Shown here piece after piece: positions 10,229 through 18,893 of a stretch of 64,000 nt of DNA. How positions within the stretch are numbered: position 1 is the stretch's first letter; every line of letters begins with the position of its first letter. A model generated the notes under the pieces. That model ran no database searches. It was not told the DNA's origin and worked only from the letters and a program-made list of their open reading frames with translations. The stretch lies in contig LIQB01000002.1 of the NCBI GenBank assembly GCA_001411745.2, forward strand, positions 63,892 to 127,891. Direction: 5' to 3'. Made by a program: the position numbers and the translations under genes. This DNA comes from Psychrobacter glacincola (GTDB lineage: Bacteria > Pseudomonadota > Gammaproteobacteria > Pseudomonadales > Moraxellaceae).

Positions 10229-10744
10229 TTATTCAGAAATAATAGTCGCTGATTTGATAACCACTGGCTCTTTTGGCACATCAGCATGCATGCCGAAACG
10301 ACCAGTAGGTACGCCGCGCATTTTTTCGATGACATCCATACCGCTGGTTACTTTACCAAATACAGTGTAGCCCCAACCTTGCATGTTTTTGCCAGAATGG
10401 TTTAGGAAATCGTTGTCTTTTACGTTAACGAAAAACTGGCTGGTTGCTGAATGTGGATCTTGCGTACGCGCCATCGCAATCGTACCAGCGTCGTTTTTTA
10501 GACCGTTGTCTGCTTCGTTTTCAACTGGAGCATTGGTCGCTTTTTCATTCATTTCAGCGTCCATTCCGCCGCCTTGAATCATAAAGCCGTCAATAATGCG
10601 ATGGAAAATCGTACCGTCATAATGACCCGATTTTACATAGTTTAAAAAGTTTTCAACGGTTTTTGGTGCTTTTTCTTCATTGAGTTCGATAACGATCGCA
10701 CCCATATTGGTGTCTAGTTCTACTACTGGTGGCATGTCTACCAT
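10229..10744 (-). CDS. Peptidyl-prolyl cis-trans isomerase, cyclophilin type (PpiB-like)
   Basis: A cytoplasmic cyclophilin (171 residues, no signal peptide) that accelerates proline isomerisation. The core shows [33 protein letters not shown] (catalytic Arg), and [20 protein letters not shown], followed by [22 protein letters not shown] lies 7-11 bases before the ATG on the minus strand. It is the first gene of ppiB-lpxH and is divergent from glnS, with 273 bases between them that must hold both promoters. Confidence 0.95.
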   Translation of the reverse strand: MVDMPPVVELDTNMGAIVIELNEEKAPKTVENFLNYVKSGHYDGTIFHRIIDGFMIQGGGMDAEMNEKATNAPVENEADNGLKNDAGTIAMARTQDPHSATSQFFVNVKDNDFLNHSGKNMQGWGYTVFGKVTSGMDVIEKMRGVPTGRFGMHADVPKEPVVIKSATIISE

Positions 10745-11017
10745 GTGATATTCCTCTTTGATTGCAGCGCCTAAAATGACGCTGTTCAGTGGTGGCTAAA
10801 AAGTTGGTGATTAAAAAGTTATGGCTAGTCTAACGGCTTTTTTATCTCGTGTCATGTATCAGGCTGTTAATGCCTTTGCAAAAGCTGATAGAATAACGCA
10901 ACTTTAGCTTTTTATTATCATTTTTAATAACTTGTTTTTAATGATTTGGTTTGAATTTTCCATGCTGCGTGATGGCACGCAGCATGAACTGACAATTTGC
11001 GTTAGGAGCAATGCCCG

Positions 11018-12757
11018 ATGAGTGAGCACTCAAGCAACAATGCACAAAAAGACGAACAAAAAAACGACTTTATTCGCAATATCATTCGTGATGATGTCAA
11101 GGCGCAAAAATACCCACAAATCGTGACGCGCTTTCCGCCAGAGCCAAACGGCTACTTGCACTTGGGGCACGTAAAATCTATCTGCCTAAACTTTGGCGTA
11201 GCCGAAGAGTTTGGTGGTGTTTGTAACCTGCGTTTTGATGACACCAACCCAACCGCAGAAAAGCAAGACTTCATCGATAATATCGAAAATGATGTGAAAT
11301 GGCTTGGATTTGAGTGGGCAGGAGAGGCGCACCATGCGTCAGGCTACTTTGACCAGTTGTATGCATGGGCTGTGCAGTTGATTAAACAGGGCGACGCTTA
11401 TGTAGACTTGCAGTCACCTGAGCAAATTAAAGAAAACCGAGGCTCATTCAATGAGGCAGGCACAGCGTCACCACATCGTTCTGCCAGTGTTGAAGAAAAC
11501 TTGACCCTCTTTAACGACATGAAAGAAGGCAAGTTTGCGGAAGGTAAAGCGGTGTTGCGTGCCAAGATTGATATGGCAAGCCCAAACATGAATATGCGTG
11601 ACCCTGTCATCTATCGCGTCATGCATCAAGCGCATCACCAAACGGGTGATAAATGGTGCATTTATCCAATGTATGATTTTGCCCATCCGCTCTCTGATGC
11701 ACTCGAAGGCATTACCCATTCATTATGTACGCTGGAGTTTGAAGATCATCGTCCATTTTATGATTGGGTCATTGACAAAATTGGCTTTGATGTACCACCG
11801 CACCAGTATGAATTTAGCCGCTTAAATGTCGATCATACCTTGACCAGCAAGCGTAAGCTTAAACAGTTGGTTGACGAAAATATCGTTAGTGGTTGGGATG
11901 ATCCGCGTATGCCGACTATCGCTGGCATGCGTCGCCGTGGTTATACACCAGAGGGTTTACGTGATTTCTGTGAGCGTGTTGGTGTAACCAAAGTAGACAG
12001 CGTCGTTGACTTTCGCTTATTAGAATTTAGCATTCGTCAATCATTAGAGACGACCACAGGTCGTGGTATGGCGGTACTTAAGCCATTAAAAGTGACCATT
12101 ACCAACTTTGCTGAAGCGGTCAGCAGTTGGGAGTCGCAAAAGGCTGATAGCGTTAATGCGCGTTGGGACGATGATGCACAGACTTTATGGCTCACGCAGC
12201 CAAATCATCCTAATGTCGATATGGGCGAGCGTGAAATTCCTTTCACTGAGACCATCTATATCGATCAAGGCGATTACGAGATTGAGCCGCCAGCAGGGTA
12301 TAAGCGTCTATCGCCAGAAAAGCCAGAAATCCGCTTGCGTAATACCTATGTATTGGCAGTGACTGAGCACATTACGGATGAAGCGGGCAATGTGGTCGAA
12401 CTAAAAGCGACGATTGATCCGGCGACTTTGGGTCAAAATCCTGAAGGTCGTAAGGTTAAAGGCGTGATTCATTGGGTATCAGCTAGCCAAGGCATCCCAG
12501 CAACGGTGCGCATGTATGAGCAGTTATTTAGTGTCGAAGACCCAAGTGGCGTCGCTGACGTCCATCAAGCATTAAATCCTAACTCGTTGACTGAACTCAA
12601 TGCCGTGGTTGAACCGTCATTGGTGAATGCGGACGCTGGCACACGCTTCCAGTTCGAGCGTGAAGGTTACTTTATCTCTGATAGCGAAGACCATAGCACT
12701 GACAAACCAGTCTTTAACCAAATCGTCAGCTTGCGTGACAGCTATAAGCCAGCTTAA
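11018..12757 (+). CDS. glnS: Glutamine--tRNA ligase
   Basis: A class Ic aminoacyl-tRNA synthetase that charges tRNA-Gln. It has the HIGH-type signature in RFPPEPNGYLHLGHVKSICL (about residues 40-60), the GlnRS/GluRS region LRFDDTNPTAEKQDF, and the KMSKS-type motif LTSKRKLKQLV near residue 277, followed by the anticodon-binding beta-barrel domains. Its 579 residues are slightly longer than the E. coli enzyme (554). Upstream AGGAG (11000-11005) fits ATG 11018. A terminator follows at 12824-12857. Confidence 0.97.
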   Translation: MSEHSSNNAQKDEQKNDFIRNIIRDDVKAQKYPQIVTRFPPEPNGYLHLGHVKSICLNFGVAEEFGGVCNLRFDDTNPTAEKQDFIDNIENDVKWLGFEWAGEAHHASGYFDQLYAWAVQLIKQGDAYVDLQSPEQIKENRGSFNEAGTASPHRSASVEENLTLFNDMKEGKFAEGKAVLRAKIDMASPNMNMRDPVIYRVMHQAHHQTGDKWCIYPMYDFAHPLSDALEGITHSLCTLEFEDHRPFYDWVIDKIGFDVPPHQYEFSRLNVDHTLTSKRKLKQLVDENIVSGWDDPRMPTIAGMRRRGYTPEGLRDFCERVGVTKVDSVVDFRLLEFSIRQSLETTTGRGMAVLKPLKVTITNFAEAVSSWESQKADSVNARWDDDAQTLWLTQPNHPNVDMGEREIPFTETIYIDQGDYEIEPPAGYKRLSPEKPEIRLRNTYVLAVTEHITDEAGNVVELKATIDPATLGQNPEGRKVKGVIHWVSASQGIPATVRMYEQLFSVEDPSGVADVHQALNPNSLTELNAVVEPSLVNADAGTRFQFEREGYFISDSEDHSTDKPVFNQIVSLRDSYKPA

Positions 12758-12823
12758 TTTATCACTATTAGCGGCATTAGCGCTTATTTGAAAAACTACT
12801 GAACAATAGTAGTTTGCAAGCTT

Positions 12824-12857
12824 GCCCATTTCTAGTACGCTAGGGATGGGCTTTTTT
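12824..12857 (+). terminator. Rho-independent terminator after glnS
   Basis: Arms GCCCAT (12824-12829) and ATGGGC (12846-12851), extended by CTAG pairing inside, with T6 after it. Confidence 0.85.
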
Positions 12858-12903
12858 GTGCATGATTATAAAGTGATTGATCGTAAGACTTGAGGAAATA
12901 ATA

Positions 12904-13665
12904 ATGGCAAAATTTTTAAACAGCAGTGGCACGACTTACCATTTAGAAGAATTGATTAAAAATGCGTCTGATAGGTTGATTATCATCAGTCCCTATTTAA
13001 AGCTGAATGAGCGTATTAAAGAGCTATTAGAAGACCGTAATCGCCTAAAAATCGATATTCGTATTGTCTATGGCAAGAATGATTTGCACCCAGAAGAAAT
13101 AAACTGGCTCAAAAATCTGACTTTTATTCGTACCAGCTTTTGCAAAAATTTGCATGCGAAGTGCTACCTCAATGAAAACGAATGCATTATTACCAGTTTG
13201 AACCTTTATGAATTTAGCCAAGTCAATAATAATGAAATGGGCGTGCTGATTTATCGTAATGAAGATAGTAAGCTTTATGCCGATACTTATGAGGAGGCAC
13301 AGCGCATTATTCGTATCAGCGATGAAGTGCGCATGTCGCTTGAAAAAGTGACCGAATCTGATGGTAGGACTGATAATACTGCTACTGCCAGTCATACAAT
13401 ACCCAGCAATAATGCTAATACAACGGTCGCACCTACTGCTACAGAAGCGGCAACGCCTAATTACTCTAAGTTAACGACGGCGAAGCTTGCCAAAGAGCTG
13501 GGTTTTAAGACACAAGAGTTAAATGATAAGTTGCTTGCAGCGGGATATTTACAAGAGCAAGAAGGTGAGCTTACATTAACAGATGCTGGGCGTGCAGCAG
13601 GTGGTACTAGTAAAAAAGGTAAATTCGGTGATTTTTGTTTATGGGATTCTGGAATGGTGATTTGA
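12904..13665 (+). CDS. Phospholipase D-like domain protein with C-terminal winged-helix-like tail
   Basis: A 253-residue protein with one PLD-type half-site: HAKCYLNENECIITSLNLY at about residues 82-100 is the HxK...N/S pattern of the PLD/endonuclease superfamily. The N-terminal region (HLEELIKNASDRLIIISPYL) is typical of single-HKD proteins that work as dimers, such as BfiI/Nuc-like nucleases. A Thr/Ala-rich linker (about 160-190) leads to a C-terminal domain (KLAKELGFKTQELNDKLLAAG, then LTDAGRAAGG...KFGDFCLW) that resembles a DNA-binding tail of phage and antirepressor-type proteins. The ATG at 12904 follows GAGGAA; the in-frame TTG at 12877 is not preferred. No partner gene is adjacent. 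Substrate unknown; nuclease is more likely than lipase. Confidence 0.75.
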   Translation: MAKFLNSSGTTYHLEELIKNASDRLIIISPYLKLNERIKELLEDRNRLKIDIRIVYGKNDLHPEEINWLKNLTFIRTSFCKNLHAKCYLNENECIITSLNLYEFSQVNNNEMGVLIYRNEDSKLYADTYEEAQRIIRISDEVRMSLEKVTESDGRTDNTATASHTIPSNNANTTVAPTATEAATPNYSKLTTAKLAKELGFKTQELNDKLLAAGYLQEQEGELTLTDAGRAAGGTSKKGKFGDFCLWDSGMVI

Positions 13666-13905
13666 TTCATTCGTTAAGTCTATGCTAAATTACTTAGTAA
13701 TAAACAGAATAACCGCATTACAATCCTTCACAAGACAGTCATAACCAGTTTGCTAAGATAAAATAGAATTTTTGCTGACGTGCTTTGAGTTATTGTGTAA
13801 TATCTGACAGGGCACATTGATAATAAGAAGTACGTTGATAATAATAGAGCACGCGAATATCTTTGGATATTAGTGCTCATCACTAACATAGCTAAGGAAT
13901 TAAGC

Positions 13906-14544
13906 ATGGCACATTTACGTTTAGGCGATACCGCACCGAATTTTGACGCTGCAACCACAGAGGGTAATATCAATTTCCACGAGTGGGCAGGCGATAATTG
14001 GGTCGTTTTTTTCTCCCATCCAGCTGATTTTACGCCAGTATGTACTACTGAGCTTGGTCGTGCTGCGGCACTGAATGGCGAATTTCAAAAGCGTGGTGTC
14101 AAGCCAATCTGTATCTCTGTTGATGGTATCGATGACCATCATGCGTGGGCAAAAGACATTGGTGAGACTCAAGGTACTGAGCTAAATTTTCCAATCATTG
14201 CTGATCCGAACAAAGAAGTTGCTGAGCTATACGACATGATGCATCCAAATGCAGATAGCACGCATACGGTACGCAGTGTCTTCATTATTGATCCAAATAA
14301 AAAAATCCGCTTAACGCTGACTTATCCTGCGAGCTGTGGTCGTAATTTTGACGAGATTATCCGTGTCATTGATGCTCTGCAACTGTCTGATGAATATAAT
14401 ATTGCGACGCCAGTTGACTGGAAAGACGGTGATGATGTCATCATTCCACCAAGTGTCAAAAACGAAGATATCGCGGCCAAATACCCTAAAGGTTATACAG
14501 AAATTAAGCCTTATTTACGTACCACGCCTGCACCCAATAAATAA
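13906..14544 (+). CDS. Peroxiredoxin, 1-Cys Prx6 family
   Basis: A thiol peroxidase that reduces H2O2 and alkyl hydroperoxides. The peroxidatic Cys lies in HPADFTPVCTTELG (about residue 47) and the conserved Arg in the region LTLTYPASCGRNFDEI. The extra C-terminal domain (WKDGDDVIIPPSVKNED... YLRTTPAP) is the Prx6/Tpx long type that forms dimers. The product has 212 residues from ATG 13906, which has AAGGAA 6 bases upstream; a GTG at 13873 in the same frame would add 11 residues. It is a single gene ended by a terminator at 14573-14601. Confidence 0.92.
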   Translation: MAHLRLGDTAPNFDAATTEGNINFHEWAGDNWVVFFSHPADFTPVCTTELGRAAALNGEFQKRGVKPICISVDGIDDHHAWAKDIGETQGTELNFPIIADPNKEVAELYDMMHPNADSTHTVRSVFIIDPNKKIRLTLTYPASCGRNFDEIIRVIDALQLSDEYNIATPVDWKDGDDVIIPPSVKNEDIAAKYPKGYTEIKPYLRTTPAPNK

Positions 14545-14572
14545 GTAGCATGATTGGATGAATGAAATGAAG

Positions 14573-14601
14573 CCTCATGACGTAACGTTGTGGGGTTTTT
14601 T
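14573..14601 (+). terminator. Rho-independent terminator after the peroxiredoxin gene
   Basis: A 10-bp stem with several G-T pairs (CCTCATGACG 14573-14582, CGTTGTGGGG 14586-14595), a loop of three bases and T6. Confidence 0.8.
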
Positions 14602-14778
14602 GTTGTTTAGTCTCTGATCAAAAAAGCAAGCCTAATAAGGCTTTGCTATGATGAGCAGAGTAGGATATAACTGTTGTATAGAGTACGGCTATTCTTTATC
14701 TATCATCAACAGCGTAATAACCATAATAAAACCAGATAGCGTTGAATCGCTTTTGTTCAATCTTACAAGGAGTTTGCC

Positions 14779-15441
14779 ATGAAAAAACTATACGTCACCC
14801 GTACTGCACCCAATCCACGTAAAGCCCTTATTTTGTTAGCATCAAAAGGCATCGATGTCGATGATATGGATGATGTGGACGTGATTGACATTGATTTTGC
14901 TGCCAATGAGCAAATGTCAGACGAGTTCACCAAAATAAATCCAATGCAGACCGTGCCAGTTCTCATACTAGGGGATGGCACGGTACTTAATGATTCACAG
15001 GCTGTATGTGAGTATCTCGACCGTGTCTATGGTGAGCGTTCGGTGATGGGTAATGATGTAATACAACGTGCGCAAGTGTGCGCTATGCGCCGCATTGCTG
15101 AGTTTGAGGTATTATATAATTTTATGCTGGCTTTTCAGCACAGCCATCCGTCCAAAGCCCAACGTGTTGAGCAAGTCCCAGAGTTCGTCGCGCCATCTGT
15201 TGCACGAGCTGTTAAAGCCCTTGCTTATTTTGAAAATATTTTAGAAGGTCGTGAGTATTTGGTCGGTGAACAATTAAGCTTTGCTGATATCGTCTTATAT
15301 CTCGGTTTGGATTTTGGTAAAGTCCTTAACGTAAATCCGAATGAGCAGGGCGAAAATCTTGCGCGTTTTTATCAAATGATGAATGAGCGTTTCAGTATTA
15401 AAAATATGGCAAAAGCCAAAATTGCTCATACAAACGAGTAA
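14779..15441 (+). CDS. Glutathione S-transferase family protein
   Basis: A 220-residue protein with an N-terminal thioredoxin-like GST domain (KKLYVTRTAPNPRKALILLA; cis-Pro region PMQTVPVLIL near residue 58; glutathione gamma-Glu contact NDSQAVCEYLDR near residue 75) and an all-helical C-terminal domain containing LVGEQLSFADIVLYLGLDF. AAGGAG lies before the ATG at 14779. Substrate cannot be told. It stands alone between two terminators. An SspA role is unlikely because no sspB follows. Confidence 0.88.
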   Translation: MKKLYVTRTAPNPRKALILLASKGIDVDDMDDVDVIDIDFAANEQMSDEFTKINPMQTVPVLILGDGTVLNDSQAVCEYLDRVYGERSVMGNDVIQRAQVCAMRRIAEFEVLYNFMLAFQHSHPSKAQRVEQVPEFVAPSVARAVKALAYFENILEGREYLVGEQLSFADIVLYLGLDFGKVLNVNPNEQGENLARFYQMMNERFSIKNMAKAKIAHTNE

Positions 15442-15476
15442 GACTAGCGCGAAAAATTAAAAACTTCACATCATTG

Positions 15477-15527
15477 ATGGTCTTGGATAATTGATGCAAT
15501 TTTCAATTATCTGAGACCATTGATTTT
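15477..15527 (+). terminator. Very long-stem terminator after the GST gene
   Basis: A 17-bp stem (15477-15493 with 15504-15520, including two G-T pairs) closes a 10-base loop and is followed by a T-rich tail. Pairing can extend a few bases further outward. Confidence 0.85.
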
Positions 15528-15726
15528 TTATGGTACTTTTAAATATTAAAATAGCAGTTACGATGAATCCATAAAAATAAACACTTTGTTACAACCATGG
15601 TAATCAACGGCGCTATAGTGGTGAATTGTGACGCTTTAATAAAGTGGATATCATCAGCCCCTTATTGTTAAATATTTAACCTGATTTTTTAAATGCTTTG
15701 ACTTAAAAAAGGGATAACCACAAGGT

Positions 15727-16710
15727 ATGACTGCTATGACCTCATCTGTTAAAAAACGGCCAATTCGATTCACTTTACTACCAAGTTTGTTGGCACTAAG
15801 CGTTGTTTTAAGTGCTTGCCAAGATACCTCTTTGCCCAATGAAAGTGATGTACAAGAAGGCACTCAGACAAGCGCTGATGCAATAAATGATGATGGCATA
15901 GATATGAATGCTGATGCAGTAACGGATGAGACTCAGATGGATAAGATGAGCGATGAAGAGAAAATGATTTCCAATCTTTCACGTTATCGTTGGACATTGA
16001 TGTCTGCAATGGACAAAGGCGCACAGCCATTAAATATGCTGACGGATATTAAAGACCAAGTGCGTTTGTCTTTTAATCAATACCAAGGTGAGAATACGTT
16101 AAGTTATAGCGTTGGCTGTAATACTATGAGCGCTGGCTACCAATTGCAAGGTCACACTTTGACTATTGAAGAGGGTATGAGTACGAAAATGTCTTGTGGC
16201 GAGCTTGATAAGGCTGAAAATAGTTTAAATCAGCTGATGCAAGGTGAAAGCCAGTTAACATTAGTGAAAGCTAACAGTGCCAAAGATGGCGACGCTAAAG
16301 ACAACAATTCTCAGGATGATAGTCTCAAGAGTGATAAGCCAATATTAACCCAAGTGACCAGTGTCGGAGCAACGTTGATTTGGGAAGGCAGGCTTACCTC
16401 ACAAGCCAAGTATAATAGTAAAGGTGAGACCGTATTCTGGGCAGTAAGCTCGAAAATGATACCTTGCACCGATGATGGCTCAGAGATGTGTCTACAAGTG
16501 AAGCCCATTACCTATGATGACCAAGGTATTAAAACGAGCGAAGGTAAGTGGGCAGTCTTTACGGGTGAAATCGATGGTTATCAGCATGATGGCATGCACG
16601 ATGAAGTATTACGTCTACAGCGTTACCCATTAGACAGTGACGATAGTACAGAAGGCGAAGAATATGCTTATGTGTTGGATGCAGTGATTGAAAGTGCCGT
16701 CGCAGAGTAG
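15727..16710 (+). CDS. Lipoprotein with META (HslJ-like) and DUF4377-like domains
   Basis: A predicted lipoprotein of 327 residues: a basic N-terminus, a hydrophobic stretch and the lipobox LSAC (Cys near residue 31), then an Asp/Glu/Thr-rich spacer. The first folded part (about residues 80-180; LSRYRWTLMSAMDKG, then SYSVGCNTMSAGYQLQG) looks like a META/HslJ domain. The second (about 215-325; VFWAVSSKMIPC, CLQVKPITYDDQG, GKWAVFTGEIDGYQHD) resembles DUF4377, a domain often fused to META. The function is probably envelope-related. Start is uncertain between ATG 15727 and ATG 15736, which better fits AAGG at 15722. Domain names are from memory. Confidence 0.8.
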   Translation: MTAMTSSVKKRPIRFTLLPSLLALSVVLSACQDTSLPNESDVQEGTQTSADAINDDGIDMNADAVTDETQMDKMSDEEKMISNLSRYRWTLMSAMDKGAQPLNMLTDIKDQVRLSFNQYQGENTLSYSVGCNTMSAGYQLQGHTLTIEEGMSTKMSCGELDKAENSLNQLMQGESQLTLVKANSAKDGDAKDNNSQDDSLKSDKPILTQVTSVGATLIWEGRLTSQAKYNSKGETVFWAVSSKMIPCTDDGSEMCLQVKPITYDDQGIKTSEGKWAVFTGEIDGYQHDGMHDEVLRLQRYPLDSDDSTEGEEYAYVLDAVIESAVAE

Positions 16711-16790
16711 TCGGTTTAAGCCGTTGCATTTTTATAGTAAAGCGATTTTATAGCAAAACGATAGTATAAATAACTTAGACAGTTCGAAAA

Positions 16791-16819
16791 ACACGCGGCA
16801 TTCGAACGCGTGTTTTTTT
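16791..16819. terminator. Terminator between the META lipoprotein gene and ruvC
   Basis: ACACGCG (16791-16797) pairs with CGCGTGT (16807-16813), flanked by A5 and T7. It can serve both convergent genes. Confidence 0.88.
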
Positions 16820-16840
16820 ATGCTTGTTTTATAAGCGTTC

Positions 16841-17425
16841 TTAACGCAAGTTCCCCAGATCTTCTTCTGTTAAACGCCAGCGACCTTTTTTCTTAGACGC
16901 ACCGCGCCCACGCATGGCACTGTTTAATATTAATTTATTCATGGAATGGCTTGAATGCGCATGACAGATGGCGCAGGCAAGACCATCGGCGGCATCTTGC
17001 TGTGGCACGACATCCAAAGATAGTATACGGCAGACCATCTCTTGCACTTGCTCTTTTGCCGCTGCGCCATAACCGCAAACGGCTTGCTTAATCTGGCGAG
17101 CGGTATATTCTGATACTTCTAAGTCTAGAGCAACCATGGCGGCAATAGCAGCACCTCGCGCTTGCCCAAGTTTCAACGCTGAGTCAGGGTTTTCTGCCAT
17201 AAACACTTGCTCAATAGCCGTATAGATAGGCTCATCAGCATATTTCAAATGATGCTGTGTGATGCGCGTTAAGCCATTAAAAATCCGCTTTAGACGTTCA
17301 GGCATCTCTTTGGTGTCGGTACGTATGGTACCTGCATCGATATAGGTGAGTTTGTCGCCTGTTTGCTGCACGATGCCATAACCGGTCATGCGCGAACCAG
17401 GATCAATTCCAATAATAATTGCCAT
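16841..17425 (-). CDS. ruvC: Crossover junction endodeoxyribonuclease RuvC
   Basis: The Holliday-junction resolvase of the RuvABC system. Its RNase H-like active site is visible: [12 protein letters not shown] (first Asp), [21 protein letters not shown] (catalytic Glu), and [16 protein letters not shown] (last acidic cluster). It has 194 residues including a basic C-terminal tail ([19 protein letters not shown]). ruvC is split from ruvA/ruvB, which lie about 16 kb away at 33.6-35.4 kb. It is divergent from fxsA. Confidence 0.96.
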   Translation of the reverse strand: MAIIIGIDPGSRMTGYGIVQQTGDKLTYIDAGTIRTDTKEMPERLKRIFNGLTRITQHHLKYADEPIYTAIEQVFMAENPDSALKLGQARGAAIAAMVALDLEVSEYTARQIKQAVCGYGAAAKEQVQEMVCRILSLDVVPQQDAADGLACAICHAHSSHSMNKLILNSAMRGRGASKKKGRWRLTEEDLGNLR

Positions 17426-17684
17426 AATATCCTATCTTGCTTACATTTTATTTTATATTCAATCCTATATAAATTGGATACGGTGTCAGACTTGCTCAGC
17501 CTACTATTCGTAGTACCTTTACTCATCTTCCTTGTATCCAAATTATATTGTACCGACTATATGGCTTAAAAATCAGCCTTAAGTTTGATAGTATAGCAAT
17601 CAATCCCCATATACATCATATGTTAGCCATCTTAATTTGCATGGCGCTCAATTTATTGGTTTTTATTTTATAGGACGACACTTT

Positions 17685-18305
17685 ATGGGTCAGATAGTTG
17701 GTATTGCCATTGTTTGGTTTATTATCGAAATGCTACTTTGGTATTTGCTTGCTCAGTTTATGAGTGGTTGGTGGGTATTTATGTGGTTTATTATCGCCGC
17801 AGTCATCGGTATCTCCCTCTTGCGTAAAGGGATGGCTGCCCTCAATCCAATGGCGCAGCAAATGAAAGCAGGTGGCATGATGAACCCATCAATGCGTCCG
17901 CAAGAATCAACCATGATGAAAAGTGTGGCCATGGCAGCAGCTGGTATTTTGCTACTCATTCCAGGTGTGCTGAGCGATTTACTCGCATTATTGGTGATAT
18001 TGCCACCCGTGCAAAAGAAGCTCAAAGACTTTGCTAATAATTATGTCATGAATAATCAGCAAAAAATGATGGAAATGATGGCCAAGCAAATGGGTGGACA
18101 GATGGGCGGCGGACAAAATCCGTTTGGTGGCATGGGCGGTCAAAACCCATTCGGCGGCGCAGGTGGTATGAATAATCAAAATCCGTTCGGTCAACAACAA
18201 AACCCATTCGGTGATGGGTTTAAACAGCATACAACGATTGATGGGACAGCAAAAACCATTCCCAAGGATGTGAAAAAAATCACCAAATCTGCTAATGACG
18301 AATAG
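17685..18305 (+). CDS. fxsA: FxsA family membrane protein
   Basis: FxsA homologues are inner-membrane proteins; E. coli FxsA relieves exclusion of phage T7 by the F plasmid. The N-terminal part (residues 1-130) has the typical segments: GIAIVWFIIEMLLWYLLAQF, GWWVFMWFIIAAVIGISLLR, and the signature AAGILLLIPGVLSDLLALLVILPPVQ. The C-terminal third is Met/Gln/Gly-rich with four NPFG repeats, a disordered tail. The start chosen is ATG 17685 with AGGA at 17672; an upstream TTG/ATG region at 17637 would add 16 residues. Product 206 residues. Confidence 0.88.
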   Translation: MGQIVGIAIVWFIIEMLLWYLLAQFMSGWWVFMWFIIAAVIGISLLRKGMAALNPMAQQMKAGGMMNPSMRPQESTMMKSVAMAAAGILLLIPGVLSDLLALLVILPPVQKKLKDFANNYVMNNQQKMMEMMAKQMGGQMGGGQNPFGGMGGQNPFGGAGGMNNQNPFGQQQNPFGDGFKQHTTIDGTAKTIPKDVKKITKSANDE

Positions 18306-18326
18306 TTAAATTAATCGGTAACATAG

Positions 18327-18363
18327 AAAAAGCCCCTTTTATCAATGATAAAAGGGGCTTTTT
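18327..18363. terminator. Terminator between fxsA and the 6S RNA gene
   Basis: A perfect inverted repeat of about 16 bp (core AAGCCCCTTTTATC / GATAAAAGGGGCTT) around the loop AAT, with A4 before and T-run after. It ends fxsA and, in the other direction, lies 70 bases beyond the 6S RNA. Confidence 0.9.
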
Positions 18364-18437
18364 AATGGTTATTACTAAGTCTTTATGAGTTGATAAGTAA
18401 ACCTACCGAATATAAATAAGATAATAATTAACCGAAT

Positions 18438-18632
18438 AGAACAACCGAAGTGCCGCTGTAAGATGGTGACCCATGAACCGTGAAGTTCAGGGCGGATGCG
18501 TCACTGCCTCTGCAGGTTTCCTGATACACCGCAAGCGGTGCAGGCATACACAATGAAGCAATAGGTACCACATCCTGGTAAAGCATTATCGGCTCAGGGA
18601 ATAAACATCTACTAGCCAACACTTCAGAATAT
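18438..18632 (-). ncRNA. ssrS: 6S RNA (ssrS)
   Basis: On the minus strand the sequence CCCTGAGCCGATA (about 18591-18603) and the following ACCAGGATGTGGTACC region closely match the conserved 5' half of E. coli 6S RNA. On the 3' side, TGAACTTCACGGTTCA followed by TGGGTCAC resembles the E. coli segment TTGAACCAAGGGTTCAAGGG. The terminal closing stem is visible as CTGAAGTG (18620-18627) pairing with CACTTCGG (18445-18452). Size of about 190 nt fits. 6S RNA mimics an open promoter and binds sigma70 RNA polymerase in stationary phase. Ends are approximate. Confidence 0.85.
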
Positions 18633-18893
18633 AATTATCTTAACGAATGGTTTGAATGATTGCAAGTATGATTTACAGATTGATACGTAGATTTAGAGAG
18701 TGGCATTATTGCTATTAAGTTTTAACTGCCTTTTCTACTGTATAGATGTGTTTTAAATAAGTATGCTTTAACGCTTAAGAGTAGGCGTAAAATGACGATT
18801 TTTCAGCTATTTTAAGATGTGTGTTAATATAGAGGGCTTTAAACATCCTAATATAGCATTATAGGCGTTCATTCACTTGAGGAGCGGTAATCC

